Of a stretch of DNA of 64,000 nucleotides, positions 43,396 to 51,156 are shown one piece after another. The notes below the pieces were generated by a model. The model was not told where the DNA came from, made no database searches, and was given only the letters and a program-made list of their open reading frames with translations. The translations under genes were made by a program, and so were the position numbers. The DNA comes from Bdellovibrionales bacterium (lineage in GTDB: Bacteria; Bdellovibrionota; Bdellovibrionia; Bdellovibrionales; Bdellovibrionaceae). The stretch lies in the NCBI GenBank assembly GCA_018266295.1, contig JAFEAQ010000011.1, positions 62,001 through 126,000 on the forward strand, in the 5' to 3' direction. Numbering within the stretch: position 1 is the stretch's first letter; each line of letters opens with the position of its first letter.

Positions 43396-43789
43396 AGAGA
43401 AGCTCTTTCTTGTCAGGATTGTTTCGTGTCGGTCCCGTAAACTCATGCCAGCTCAGCTGATACAAACGGAGAAATTTGCAGTCCCCCTCAAGGTCTTTCG
43501 CCAGCGGATCAAGGATGAGTGGCGCTTGCTCGGGGATATTTCCATCAATGCGGGCCACATAGTCTGCTTCTTGCTGAAAACGATCGAGTTCCGCCAAGTA
43601 AAACTCTTTCGCAGGCTCTGCCGGCACACAGGTGATTCTCAACATTTGAATATCTTTGCTCGAGTACGAACCCGCGTACATTGCAAACGGCGTGACAGGA
43701 AACATCTCTTTTAGCGTGATCGCTGAAGAAATCTGCAAAACCACGAAGAGCCACATTATCGCAATGGCATAAAGCTTTAAGTACTTCAC
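43376..43789 (-). CDS. Small membrane-anchored protein of unknown function (137 aa)
   Basis: The N-terminus has one hydrophobic helix (about residues 5-26, YAIAIMWLFVVLQISSAITL) acting as anchor or uncleaved signal. The remaining 110 residues, probably periplasmic, contain two cysteines (ITCVPAEP, GDCKFL). It overlaps miaA by 4 bases and the HTTM-like gene by 20, so the two membrane proteins are likely made together. The pair HTTM-like protein plus small anchored partner recurs in other bacteria, from general knowledge of the family; I cannot verify it here. Confidence 0.78.
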   Translation of the reverse strand: MKYLKLYAIAIMWLFVVLQISSAITLKEMFPVTPFAMYAGSYSSKDIQMLRITCVPAEPAKEFYLAELDRFQQEADYVARIDGNIPEQAPLILDPLAKDLEGDCKFLRLYQLSWHEFTGPTRNNPDKKELLYETKAL

Positions 43790-44718
43790 CGCGACTCCGT
43801 AAAACTTTTCACCAGCGCTAAAGCCTCGCTGTAGCCACTCTTACCATCAAACCAGTGAATCTCAGTATCACGCTGAAACCACGTGCGCTGACGTTTTGCC
43901 AGGCCCATGGTATTTTGCGTGATATTTTCAAAAAGCCATTCTTTGGATTTATTTTCACGCAGGTATTCAAGTACTTCTTTGTAGCCAACACTCTGTAATG
44001 CATCCCAATCGCCTAGTCCACGCGCTAGGAGGCCTTGAACTTCTTCAATCAGCCCGGCTTCGAGCATTTTTTGCGTGCGCAGCTTCACCCGCTCACGCAA
44101 AATTTCGCGGTCCCAGCGAAGGCCGATTTTTAAAAGCGGATACGGAAATGGCGCTTGAGACTCAGCAAATTCTTTTTGAATTTGCGTCACACTCTTCCCT
44201 TCGGCGCGAATAAGCTCCATCGCTCGCCCGAGACGATAGTGATCGCGGGTATGGATTTTCTGAGCCGCTTCAGGATCGATGCGCTGAAACTCTTCATAAA
44301 GCTTCGCAGCGCCTTCCTCGGTTTTGAGAATCTCAGCAATCTCTTGCTGAATCGCCGGCGGCGTCTGACGAACAGGGTACATGCCTTTTTCAATGGCTTG
44401 AAAATAAAAACCAGTTCCGCCGACAACAAAGACCGGCTGGTCCGCCGGAAGTTTCTCCACACACGGAAAAAAGTCCCTACTGTAATTTCCCGCGGTCATC
44501 GTGGCGCCTTCAGGAATATAGTCATAAAGATAATGCGGCACTCTCGCCATCTCTTCGCGAGAAGGCTTCGCCGCACCAATATCAAGGGATTTATAGAGCT
44601 GAATGCTATCACAATTAACGATCGAGCCAGAAAGATCTTGGGCCATATCCAAAGCCCACTGGCTTTTGCCAGAGGCTGTGGTGCCAACGACAAATATAAC
44701 TGGCTTCTGAGATTTCAT
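43786..44718 (-). CDS. miaA: tRNA dimethylallyltransferase
   Basis: MiaA adds a dimethylallyl group to A37 of tRNAs that read UNN codons. The P-loop GTTASGKS lies at residues 12-19, followed by DSIQLYKSLDIGAAKPS and VGGTGFYFQAI, all typical. The C-terminal part includes FQRDTEIHWF. Length 310 is normal. Its start overlaps the mutL stop by one base, and the mutL-miaA pair is common in proteobacteria. The next gene overlaps its stop by 4 bases. Confidence 0.97.
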   Translation of the reverse strand: MKSQKPVIFVVGTTASGKSQWALDMAQDLSGSIVNCDSIQLYKSLDIGAAKPSREEMARVPHYLYDYIPEGATMTAGNYSRDFFPCVEKLPADQPVFVVGGTGFYFQAIEKGMYPVRQTPPAIQQEIAEILKTEEGAAKLYEEFQRIDPEAAQKIHTRDHYRLGRAMELIRAEGKSVTQIQKEFAESQAPFPYPLLKIGLRWDREILRERVKLRTQKMLEAGLIEEVQGLLARGLGDWDALQSVGYKEVLEYLRENKSKEWLFENITQNTMGLAKRQRTWFQRDTEIHWFDGKSGYSEALALVKSFTESR

Positions 44719-46634
44719 TAAACAATACGTCCGAAATCTTTTTCAAGTTTCGCGTAAGGGTACTCCACCGACACAGGACGGCCGTGGGGGCAGAAACTTG
44801 AAAGCGGGAAATCATCCATTTCCGCAAGTAAGTTCTTCATTTGCTCAGTGCTGAGTGCTTGCCCGGCACGGACGACGGAATGGCACGCCATGGTTGCGCA
44901 AATATCGCCAACCACTTTTTCCATGCGGAAGCTGCCGCCAAGATCGAGGGCTTCAGTCGCCATCTTATCAAGGACAGAGCTCAAAACCGATTCCTTGATC
45001 AATGTCGGCGCAGCTTTTACGCCCACAGTGGTGGGCCCCAGAACCTCAACATACACGCCGAGCTTTTCAAGATCCGTGAAAAGATTTTGCAAAGCTTCCA
45101 CTTTATCCGGTGTGAGATCCACGGCGAGTGGAAAAAGAAATTCTTGTACTTCCATTTTACCGCCACGCCATGCACTCATCAGACGCTCAAATACGACGCG
45201 CTCATGGGCCGCATGCTGATCAACAAACACGAGCTTATCGCGGTGTTGGCAAATGATGTAAGTCAGATTTGCCTGGCCGAGAACTTCCAACGAGGACCAA
45301 TAGCCGCCCGAAGATGATGTCGAAGCCTGGCGTGCAGGCGCCGGAGCGGACTCTGCTGCCGAGTAGGACGTCGCACTTGTTGGAGCTGCCGATGATGATG
45401 CTGGCCTTACAAAAGGATTCACGGCATCCGTGCTTGGCTTGGTTAAATTTTCAACAGCTTCGCGACGAAGATCAGCTTGTTGTGCCGCCATTTGCAGAGG
45501 GAAATCTTTTTTCTGAAATTGAGTCACTTCGAAATCTTGCCCCGTGAATGCAGACTGCACTTGCGGCTGAACCAAAGCAGCGGGCTCAAATCTCAAACTG
45601 ACTTCGCTAGCTCCCAATCCGACGGGCTTTGCACCTGCCTTCGGAACCGGCACCCACGGCGCTTGCTCCAAAGTATCTCGCAATGAAGCTTGCACGGCAC
45701 GGAATGCCAGCGATGGGTTATGAAACTTCACTTGTGATTTTGTCGGATGAATATTCACATCAATGTATTCAGGATCCACGTCAACCCACACCACAGCGAT
45801 AGGATACTCTCCGTGCATGAGAAGATTGCGATAAGCTTCCATGACAGCGGCTTGCATGCTACGGTCTTGCACCCAGCGATTTTGAGCAAAGAGCCAGATA
45901 TTTTTTCCGGTCTTAGCCACTTGATGAGGGTCTGCGAATACTGCATAGGCCGAGACGTTCTCGCGATCCGCACGGCCTTCGTACATTGTTTTGATTTCGA
46001 GAATTTGCTCAACGCGGTCTTTACGTGACTTGCATGCCGGCCAGAAAAAGACCAACTCGTTTTTTTCGTAAACGCGGAACTCAACATCGTGATGCGCAAG
46101 GGCCAAAGCTTTCAAAGTGGTCTTGATTTGCGTGCCTTCAGCCGCATCGGATTTTAAAAACTTCAAACGCGCAGGTACATTGCCAAAGAGTTCTTGAATC
46201 GTGATCGTGGTGCCCTCAGAGCCACCGACAGGATCCACAGTCGTTTTTTTGCCGAACTCACTGAGAAGCTGAAACGCTTTTTCAGCACCCGGAGGACGCG
46301 ATGTCAGATTCAATCTGCTGACGGCGGAAATACTCGCAAGAGCCTCACCGCGGAAACCGAACGTGCGCAACTTCCAGAGATCATCACTCTTAGAGATTTT
46401 ACTGGTTGCGAAGCGCTCGAGAGCTTTTGGCAGTTGCTCTGGCGGGATCCCCTTGCCGTTGTCTTTGACCTTCACATAGCGGCCGCCTTCTGAAAACTCG
46501 ACGGTGACGGAGGTTGCCCCCGCATCGATACTGTTTTCGACGAGTTCTTTGACAAGATGAGACGGTCTTTCAACCACTTCACCAGCGGCAATTTGGTCAA
46601 CGACTTCTGGAGGTAAAACTTGAATTGAGGACAT
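44718..46634 (-). CDS. mutL: DNA mismatch repair protein MutL with endonuclease motif
   Basis: I set the start at 46634 (MSSIQVLPPEVVDQIAAGEVVERP), the standard MutL beginning; an upstream in-frame extension to 46694 is unrelated. The N-terminal GHKL ATPase contains ENSIDAGAT, DNGKGIP and GFRGEALASI. A Ser/Ala-rich linker (about 370-450) leads to the dimerisation domain. There DQHAAHERVVFE (from residue 472) matches the DQHA-x2-E-x4-E endonuclease motif, and CPHGRP (from 615) is the matching metal-binding motif. So this MutL should itself nick DNA, as in species without MutH. Length 638 is normal. Confidence 0.97.
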   Translation of the reverse strand: MSSIQVLPPEVVDQIAAGEVVERPSHLVKELVENSIDAGATSVTVEFSEGGRYVKVKDNGKGIPPEQLPKALERFATSKISKSDDLWKLRTFGFRGEALASISAVSRLNLTSRPPGAEKAFQLLSEFGKKTTVDPVGGSEGTTITIQELFGNVPARLKFLKSDAAEGTQIKTTLKALALAHHDVEFRVYEKNELVFFWPACKSRKDRVEQILEIKTMYEGRADRENVSAYAVFADPHQVAKTGKNIWLFAQNRWVQDRSMQAAVMEAYRNLLMHGEYPIAVVWVDVDPEYIDVNIHPTKSQVKFHNPSLAFRAVQASLRDTLEQAPWVPVPKAGAKPVGLGASEVSLRFEPAALVQPQVQSAFTGQDFEVTQFQKKDFPLQMAAQQADLRREAVENLTKPSTDAVNPFVRPASSSAAPTSATSYSAAESAPAPARQASTSSSGGYWSSLEVLGQANLTYIICQHRDKLVFVDQHAAHERVVFERLMSAWRGGKMEVQEFLFPLAVDLTPDKVEALQNLFTDLEKLGVYVEVLGPTTVGVKAAPTLIKESVLSSVLDKMATEALDLGGSFRMEKVVGDICATMACHSVVRAGQALSTEQMKNLLAEMDDFPLSSFCPHGRPVSVEYPYAKLEKDFGRIV

Positions 46635-46657
46635 TGAAATTAGGTACCCCGAGGGTC

Positions 46658-47527
46658 CTAAAAAGGAAAACCAAAAGTGAGGCTGCCGCCCCAATACTTG
46701 GTCTTTTCCCAGTAGTACTTCACATTAAAACGCAGCGCATAAGTTTCAGCGATACGGAAGGCCAAGCCGCCGTCAAAAACAGCCCCCAAAGTCATATCAT
46801 CAAGGCTGTAAGAAACCTGTTTGCCGTTTTGCAGCAGAGAGGCCTGATAATGGGAGTATTTAAACATCGGCCCGAAACCGAATGTCAGCATGTGCCACTT
46901 GCTTTGCGGATAAGCCGTTTCAAATACGAAGTCGGTAATAAAAATCCAACCCGAAGCCGGATAGCCCGTGGCTTTCTCGTAGTACCCCGGAGCAGAGAAA
47001 TGAAACAGGAATTCGGCATCTGTTCGCAAATCTCCGGTGAACATGGTGTTCGGTCCCTCAACCTTGAAACCATAGAAAGGCATGTTCTCAGTGTGCAGTG
47101 AGCCCATCGTGTTTTCGTTGTAAGTCAGGTAAGACAAAACAGGTCCACGGTAACGACTGCCATAGAATGAACGCGGACGTTTCTTCTCGAGGAAATTATC
47201 TTTGCTGTCTTTTTTCTCAGGAGATTTCTTGCCGGCGTCTTGCGGTTTTCCAGCCGTGGCCGCCGCTTTCCCGGTGCGCACATCCGTGTCGGCAATCCAG
47301 CCCGTCACACCCGGCTTTAAGCGGATTTTAAAAAACGGGCCCTTTGTTTTCAAAGAAATATCGTAGACCGAACCGGCCTTCAACTGAGTCAAAACCGGAG
47401 CATCAAAGTCCGCGTCTTTGTAAACCAAAGCCCCTTCATTAATTACTTTTGCTTTTTGCGACTGAGCAAAAGCTACGAAGCTCACAAAGAACAAAACTAA
47501 AAAAAGAAAGGAGTTCAGAAATTTCAT
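46658..47527 (-). CDS. Secreted SH3-domain and beta-barrel-like protein (289 aa)
   Basis: A signal peptide (MKFLNSFLFLVLFFVSF, ending FAQS) is followed by a bacterial SH3-like domain (about residues 25-82; ALVYKDADFDAPVLTQLKAG and FFKIRLKPGVTGWIADTDV), often a peptidoglycan binder. A Lys/Ala-rich linker leads to a region with alternating aromatic strands that ends in FGFPF, as in outer-membrane beta-barrels. It may span from outer membrane to the wall. It starts one base after the glycosyltransferase gene ends and lies 23 bases before mutL. Confidence 0.85.
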   Translation of the reverse strand: MKFLNSFLFLVLFFVSFVAFAQSQKAKVINEGALVYKDADFDAPVLTQLKAGSVYDISLKTKGPFFKIRLKPGVTGWIADTDVRTGKAAATAGKPQDAGKKSPEKKDSKDNFLEKKRPRSFYGSRYRGPVLSYLTYNENTMGSLHTENMPFYGFKVEGPNTMFTGDLRTDAEFLFHFSAPGYYEKATGYPASGWIFITDFVFETAYPQSKWHMLTFGFGPMFKYSHYQASLLQNGKQVSYSLDDMTLGAVFDGGLAFRIAETYALRFNVKYYWEKTKYWGGSLTFGFPF

Positions 47528-47528
47528 A

Positions 47529-48224
47529 CTACTTAAAACGCATCAGCCAAACGCGGTAAAAAGCTTCAACAACGATTTTAAGCGACATCTTGCTATGACC
47601 CACACGACGGTCTTCAAACACGATCGGAGATTCCGCGCCTTTAAAGCCCTTCTTCATCGCTTTGTATTTAAGTTCGATTTGGAAACTATAACCGTTCGAA
47701 GTTACAGTGCTGAGATCAATCCCTTTGAGAACTTCTTTTTTCCAAGCGTTGAATCCACCGGTCCAATCGTTCAAAGGAAAGCCCAAAATAATACGAGAGT
47801 AAATACCGCCACCACGGGAAATGATCTTACGCAAAATCCCCCAGTTTACAGTGCGGCCACCATCGATGTAGCGAGAGCCCACGGCAAAATCATTGTCTTT
47901 CAGCTTTGCCAAAAGAGGGCCGAGATCCTCCGGGCGATGCGAAAAATCCGCATCCATCTCGGTCAATACATCAAAGCCATTATCCATCCCCCAATTGAAG
48001 CCGGCAATATAGGCGCGGCCCAAACCCTGCTTGCCAGGACGAGTGAGCAAATGAAGTTTTGGATTTGATTTCTGCATTTCCTGAACGATGGCACCCGTTC
48101 CATCCGGAGAACTGTCATCCACCACGAGAATATCAACGCCCAAGTTTTGAGCAAACACCGCATTGATGATGTTTTGGATGTTTTCTTTTTCATTGTACGT
48201 AGGAATGATGATGAGTGCTTTCAT
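47529..48224 (-). CDS. Polyprenol-phosphate glycosyltransferase (DPM1-like, GT2)
   Basis: The 231-residue protein opens MKALIIIPTYNEKENI, and has the GT2 features VVDDSSPDGTG, the DAD motif (residues 91-93, EMDADFSH), GSRYIDGG and GGFNAWKKEVL. Together these match soluble dolichol/polyprenol-phosphate mannosyltransferases that load a sugar from a nucleotide donor onto a lipid carrier. There is no C-terminal membrane domain. The lipid-linked sugar would serve glycosylation or envelope polysaccharide. It is one base from the SH3-barrel gene. Confidence 0.92.
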   Translation of the reverse strand: MKALIIIPTYNEKENIQNIINAVFAQNLGVDILVVDDSSPDGTGAIVQEMQKSNPKLHLLTRPGKQGLGRAYIAGFNWGMDNGFDVLTEMDADFSHRPEDLGPLLAKLKDNDFAVGSRYIDGGRTVNWGILRKIISRGGGIYSRIILGFPLNDWTGGFNAWKKEVLKGIDLSTVTSNGYSFQIELKYKAMKKGFKGAESPIVFEDRRVGHSKMSLKIVVEAFYRVWLMRFK

Positions 48225-48269
48225 AGTGAAGCCAGAGTAATCCGCTGGACCCCATTACTCAATCATTTT

Positions 48270-48710
48270 TTACGCTTGGCGAGAGACTAAACGCCCCTTC
48301 TTATCCTTATGCTGAAGGGCTTCAGCCTTCTCTGGCGTAATCGTCGGCAAGTTGAGTGGTTTCGCGAGCAGATATTTTGGATCTTCACGGCGCTTTTGCA
48401 GATGCAGTGAAACTTTCTGTGCCGCCTTCTCGGGCTCTTTGACATACAAAACAGGGTCAAAGCCGCATTGTTTGCAAGCGACCGAAAGTCTCCAGCGGAT
48501 TTGAATAAAGGTTTCTGTCATTGCAAGAAACACGGCCATAATAACTAACACGCGTGGATCAAAAGCTCCCCAGAAGGCATACATCACAACCAAAGCGCTC
48601 ACCACTGCATAGAGGATATTCAAGAAACCGATATTACGTTTCTTGTAGATTCTTCGCGGCGTTCGGCAGAAAGCGCAAAAGCAATTATGTTTGGATTTTA
48701 AAATGCCCAA
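48270..48710 (-). CDS. Unknown membrane protein with two cysteine pairs (146 aa)
   Basis: A TTG start at 48710 is supported by GGAG 5 bases upstream and by the absence of a nearby ATG. The N-terminal CFCAFC and a later CKQC form two cysteine pairs like a zinc ribbon on either side of two hydrophobic helices (about residues 28-70). The C-terminal 60 residues are basic and cytoplasmic in character. It is the first gene of a minus-strand run and lies 45 bases before the glycosyltransferase. Function unknown. Confidence 0.72.
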   Translation of the reverse strand: MGILKSKHNCFCAFCRTPRRIYKKRNIGFLNILYAVVSALVVMYAFWGAFDPRVLVIMAVFLAMTETFIQIRWRLSVACKQCGFDPVLYVKEPEKAAQKVSLHLQKRREDPKYLLAKPLNLPTITPEKAEALQHKDKKGRLVSRQA

Positions 48711-48730
48711 GAGTGCTCCTGTCTTTGATT

Positions 48731-48806
48731 GTCTAACAACCGCTCACTCTGTGAAAGTCCAGAGACAGGGGCTTTTTTTGCAAATCACTCTTTTTCTTTG
48801 TTAGAC
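48731..48806. repeat. 9-base inverted repeat in a divergent intergenic region
   Basis: GTCTAACAA (48731-48739) and TTGTTAGAC (48798-48806) flank most of the space between two divergent genes. They could be operator half-sites or overlap the two promoters. There is no supporting motif beyond the symmetry. Confidence 0.35.
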
Positions 48807-48813
48807 TGAGTGT

Positions 48814-49470
48814 ATGACACATAAAAATCTCTTTAAGATTCTCGCGGTGGCTTTCCTTGTACAAACTTCCAGTACTATGGTCTGGGCAATGGGCAATCTC
48901 TCTGAGGGCTACCAAGAGGTCACCTACGACGAGCTCGTGAATGAACTCAACACCAAAAAAACATCGGTTGAGAAAAAACAAAAAGCTCCTCTGAACGAGA
49001 TTCACCTCGGTGTCGGCTATGTTCACAGCTACACACAGTTGAACGTCAATCGCAGCAACACAGGCCGTTCACAGAATGGCTTGCAATTGTCTGCCAGCAT
49101 GAATTTGGATTCTCCGAATCTTTACGCTGAAGGTGTTTTCCGTAACTTTTCCGGCAGCACCATTGCTCAGGAAGATCTTCAGATCCTGCAAATGGACGGA
49201 CGCTTAGGTTACATCAACACATTGACTGCTCCTTGGAAGATGAATCTATTTGGCGGTTTCTCAGGCCGCATGATTCAAGCAAGCAACACAGCCAAAGATT
49301 ACTCCATCAACGAATTCACTCCGTCTTTCACCGCAGGTATTGGTGCTTTGGCGGACATTCACAAAAACATCCGACTTGGCATGGAAGTGGGCGGCCGCAC
49401 GTCGATCTTGGGTAAAAATACCGACAAGAACTCTGTCGATTTTGCTTTGAGCCTGAATACTTCTTTGTAA
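48814..49470 (+). CDS. Predicted outer-membrane beta-barrel protein (218 aa)
   Basis: A signal peptide (MTHKNLFKILAVAFLV, ending VWAM) is followed by a short charged region and then alternating strands typical of small outer-membrane barrels (GVGYVHSYTQLNVN, NLFGGFSGRMIQ, IRLGMEVGGRTSIL). The end is FALSLNTSL. No clear ribosome binding site precedes the ATG, so the start of the transcript may be very close to it. The next gene begins 11 bases downstream. Confidence 0.8.
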   Translation: MTHKNLFKILAVAFLVQTSSTMVWAMGNLSEGYQEVTYDELVNELNTKKTSVEKKQKAPLNEIHLGVGYVHSYTQLNVNRSNTGRSQNGLQLSASMNLDSPNLYAEGVFRNFSGSTIAQEDLQILQMDGRLGYINTLTAPWKMNLFGGFSGRMIQASNTAKDYSINEFTPSFTAGIGALADIHKNIRLGMEVGGRTSILGKNTDKNSVDFALSLNTSL

Positions 49471-49481
49471 AACTAAGGGGG

Positions 49482-50078
49482 ATGGAATTCATCCTCCCAC
49501 TGATCTTGATCCCATTTCTTACTTTAAGCTTTGCGATACTGACAAATTTGTATCGTGAGCACCGCAAGTCATCGTTTGATTTAAAACCCAATTGCCTTCT
49601 GACTCGAAAACCTATCGTCTTCCTCACCGGCCCCCGTAGCATTTTCTATTTCCGCAAATACTGGAATGCATACCCGGAAATTCTTGCAGAACACGGCTAC
49701 GAAGTTTTCACCCTGCCTCTTCCCTGGCGAGGCGAAGAGCGGCTTTCGCGCACAAAAACATATCTCACAAAGCAAGCCTCTCAACACCGCCAATATCATT
49801 TCATCTGTGATCGCTACACGGCTCAAGAGCTTAGAGAACTGTTCGATACATCTCCGGCAGTTGCAAGCCTCACGATTCTTGAAGATCACCATGAAGCTCC
49901 GATTACAAAGGATCCAAGCAAGAGTCTTTTGTTAGATTTTGGTTATAGAATGCATTCTGCGTTTTATCGTTCACAACAACTCCCTGTTGCCGCAGACCTT
50001 GGTCTTCACTATCCAACCTCTTCACTTTGGCTTCTTCAAGAAATGCAAAAAAAGGGAGAACAGGACTTCCTCTCGTAA
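49482..50078 (+). CDS. Unknown membrane-anchored protein (198 aa)
   Basis: Ribosome binding site GGGGG lies immediately before the ATG. Residues 3-22 are a hydrophobic anchor (FILPLILIPFLTLSFAIL). The rest has a pattern reminiscent of an alpha/beta hydrolase-like fold (KPIVFLTGPRS, HGYEVFTLPLPW, YHFICDRYTAQEL, LTILEDHHEAP). However, the usual nucleophile-elbow GxSxG is missing (only CDRYT at the expected place), so it would not be a normal esterase. It probably shares a transcript with the barrel gene upstream. Function unknown. Confidence 0.7.
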   Translation: MEFILPLILIPFLTLSFAILTNLYREHRKSSFDLKPNCLLTRKPIVFLTGPRSIFYFRKYWNAYPEILAEHGYEVFTLPLPWRGEERLSRTKTYLTKQASQHRQYHFICDRYTAQELRELFDTSPAVASLTILEDHHEAPITKDPSKSLLLDFGYRMHSAFYRSQQLPVAADLGLHYPTSSLWLLQEMQKKGEQDFLS

Positions 50079-50124
50079 ACAGTTTCGTCTTGCCACAGGT
50101 CGTTAATAGTGCTGCAATCATTGT

Positions 50125-50712
50125 ATGAGAGACGTGAGCGAGCCGACAGGGCAAAGTATCAAAGCGACTGCGAAGTATATTTTGCAATTTCTAAAACATC
50201 CTATCCAGGAAATTGCTCATCTTCCTAACTGGTCATGGAAAACTCTGATTTGGGTGCAAATCCTCTGCGCCATGGTTTCTGGTTTTGTCGCGGGCCTGAC
50301 GAAGCCGGGTTTCTTTAGCATACTTGCCGGCGTCATCGTCACGCCCTTTGTGGCCACCATGATGGTCTCTGTTTTAACGGCTTTCTTGTATTACTACTTC
50401 CAAGTTTTTGAAAAACGCACCGTTCCTGCTTTGAGAATTTTCACGCTCTCGGTTTTCTCAAGTATTCCGTTTTTTATTTTGCAAATCGGCTCAAGCTTGC
50501 TGCCACCAATCACCCTTATTGGCTTTGCATTTTCAACAATGTTGATCGCAGTCGGCCTCACTGAAAATTTCCAAATGGAAAAACGACGTGCCGTTCGTCT
50601 GGCTATTGGACTGTTTGCTGTTGTCTTCCTTGTTTGGGCGGCCAACAAAGTGTCTATGGCTCGTCTTGATCGTGCGGCCAACCAACAATCTCCGTCTTCT
50701 TCCACAGAGTAA
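50125..50712 (+). CDS. YIP1-like membrane protein (195 aa)
   Basis: The protein has four to five hydrophobic helices after a cytoplasmic N-terminal segment of about 40 residues (FLKHPIQEIAHLPNW). This pattern is typical of bacterial YIP1-domain proteins, whose role is unknown. The C-terminus is polar and ends in a Ser-rich tail. It lies 46 bases after the preceding gene and before the promoter region of the lipoprotein/fibre pair. The label rests on topology and general resemblance only. Confidence 0.65.
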   Translation: MRDVSEPTGQSIKATAKYILQFLKHPIQEIAHLPNWSWKTLIWVQILCAMVSGFVAGLTKPGFFSILAGVIVTPFVATMMVSVLTAFLYYYFQVFEKRTVPALRIFTLSVFSSIPFFILQIGSSLLPPITLIGFAFSTMLIAVGLTENFQMEKRRAVRLAIGLFAVVFLVWAANKVSMARLDRAANQQSPSSSTE

Positions 50713-50782
50713 GAATTTTTAAAGTAAGCAAACATTTCTCTGTAGAAAATTAACAGAGATGTCCTCACAATTGCATCCCAAG

Positions 50783-50810
50783 TTGATATTTGCTCTTAAG
50801 CTTTTATAGG
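50783..50810 (+). promoter_or_regulatory. Possible sigma-70-type promoter of the lipoprotein-fibre pair
   Basis: TTGATA (50783-50788), a 16-base spacer and TATAGG (50805-50810) lie 22 bases before the lipoprotein ATG. A stem TCTCTGT/ACAGAGA (50737-50759) precedes it. Confidence 0.45.
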
Positions 50811-50832
50811 TCCTACCCGATCTTCACTTCAT

Positions 50833-51135
50833 ATGAAGATCAATCGAGGAAACTATACACAATTCTTCCCCCTCCTCGCCCTGCTTGGCGCACCTCTGCT
50901 TTTAAGTGGCTGCTCCATGGAGGCGGCTCTGATTAGTCTTCAAAACAAAAACCTCATTATCAGTCGCGGACAGTTGACAGGCTTTGTCTCTAGCTCGGTT
51001 CAAAATGAGAAAACCGTGTCAGGCTATAAAGTTCAAAGTTCTTCTGGCGACTACAGCGACAAAATCGAAGAAACCACCAGCGGTGGTTATAAAGTCTATA
51101 TCTCAGTTCAGGGGAATATTATCTCTGGACCTTAA
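50833..51135 (+). CDS. Small lipoprotein next to the fibre gene (100 aa)
   Basis: The N-terminus has a hydrophobic stretch and a lipobox LLSGC (Cys27), so the protein should be lipid-anchored. The mature part is only about 73 residues, Ser/Gly/Val-rich, with a possible short beta-structure (SGGYKVYISVQGNII) and no family I recognise. It lies 21 bases before the first giant fibre gene, which suggests co-transcription and a role in anchoring or assembling that fibre. Confidence 0.75.
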   Translation: MKINRGNYTQFFPLLALLGAPLLLSGCSMEAALISLQNKNLIISRGQLTGFVSSSVQNEKTVSGYKVQSSSGDYSDKIEETTSGGYKVYISVQGNIISGP

Positions 51136-51156
51136 TTAACTTGAAGGATTATGAAG

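Noticed and set aside
44155-44721. A 188-codon open frame antisense to miaA
   Set aside because: It runs opposite a well-conserved miaA and shows no protein-like features of its own.
46636-46660. Another copy of the RAYT repeat near GGTACC at 46643
   Set aside because: Only GGTACC is shared; the rest of the 35-base repeat does not match.
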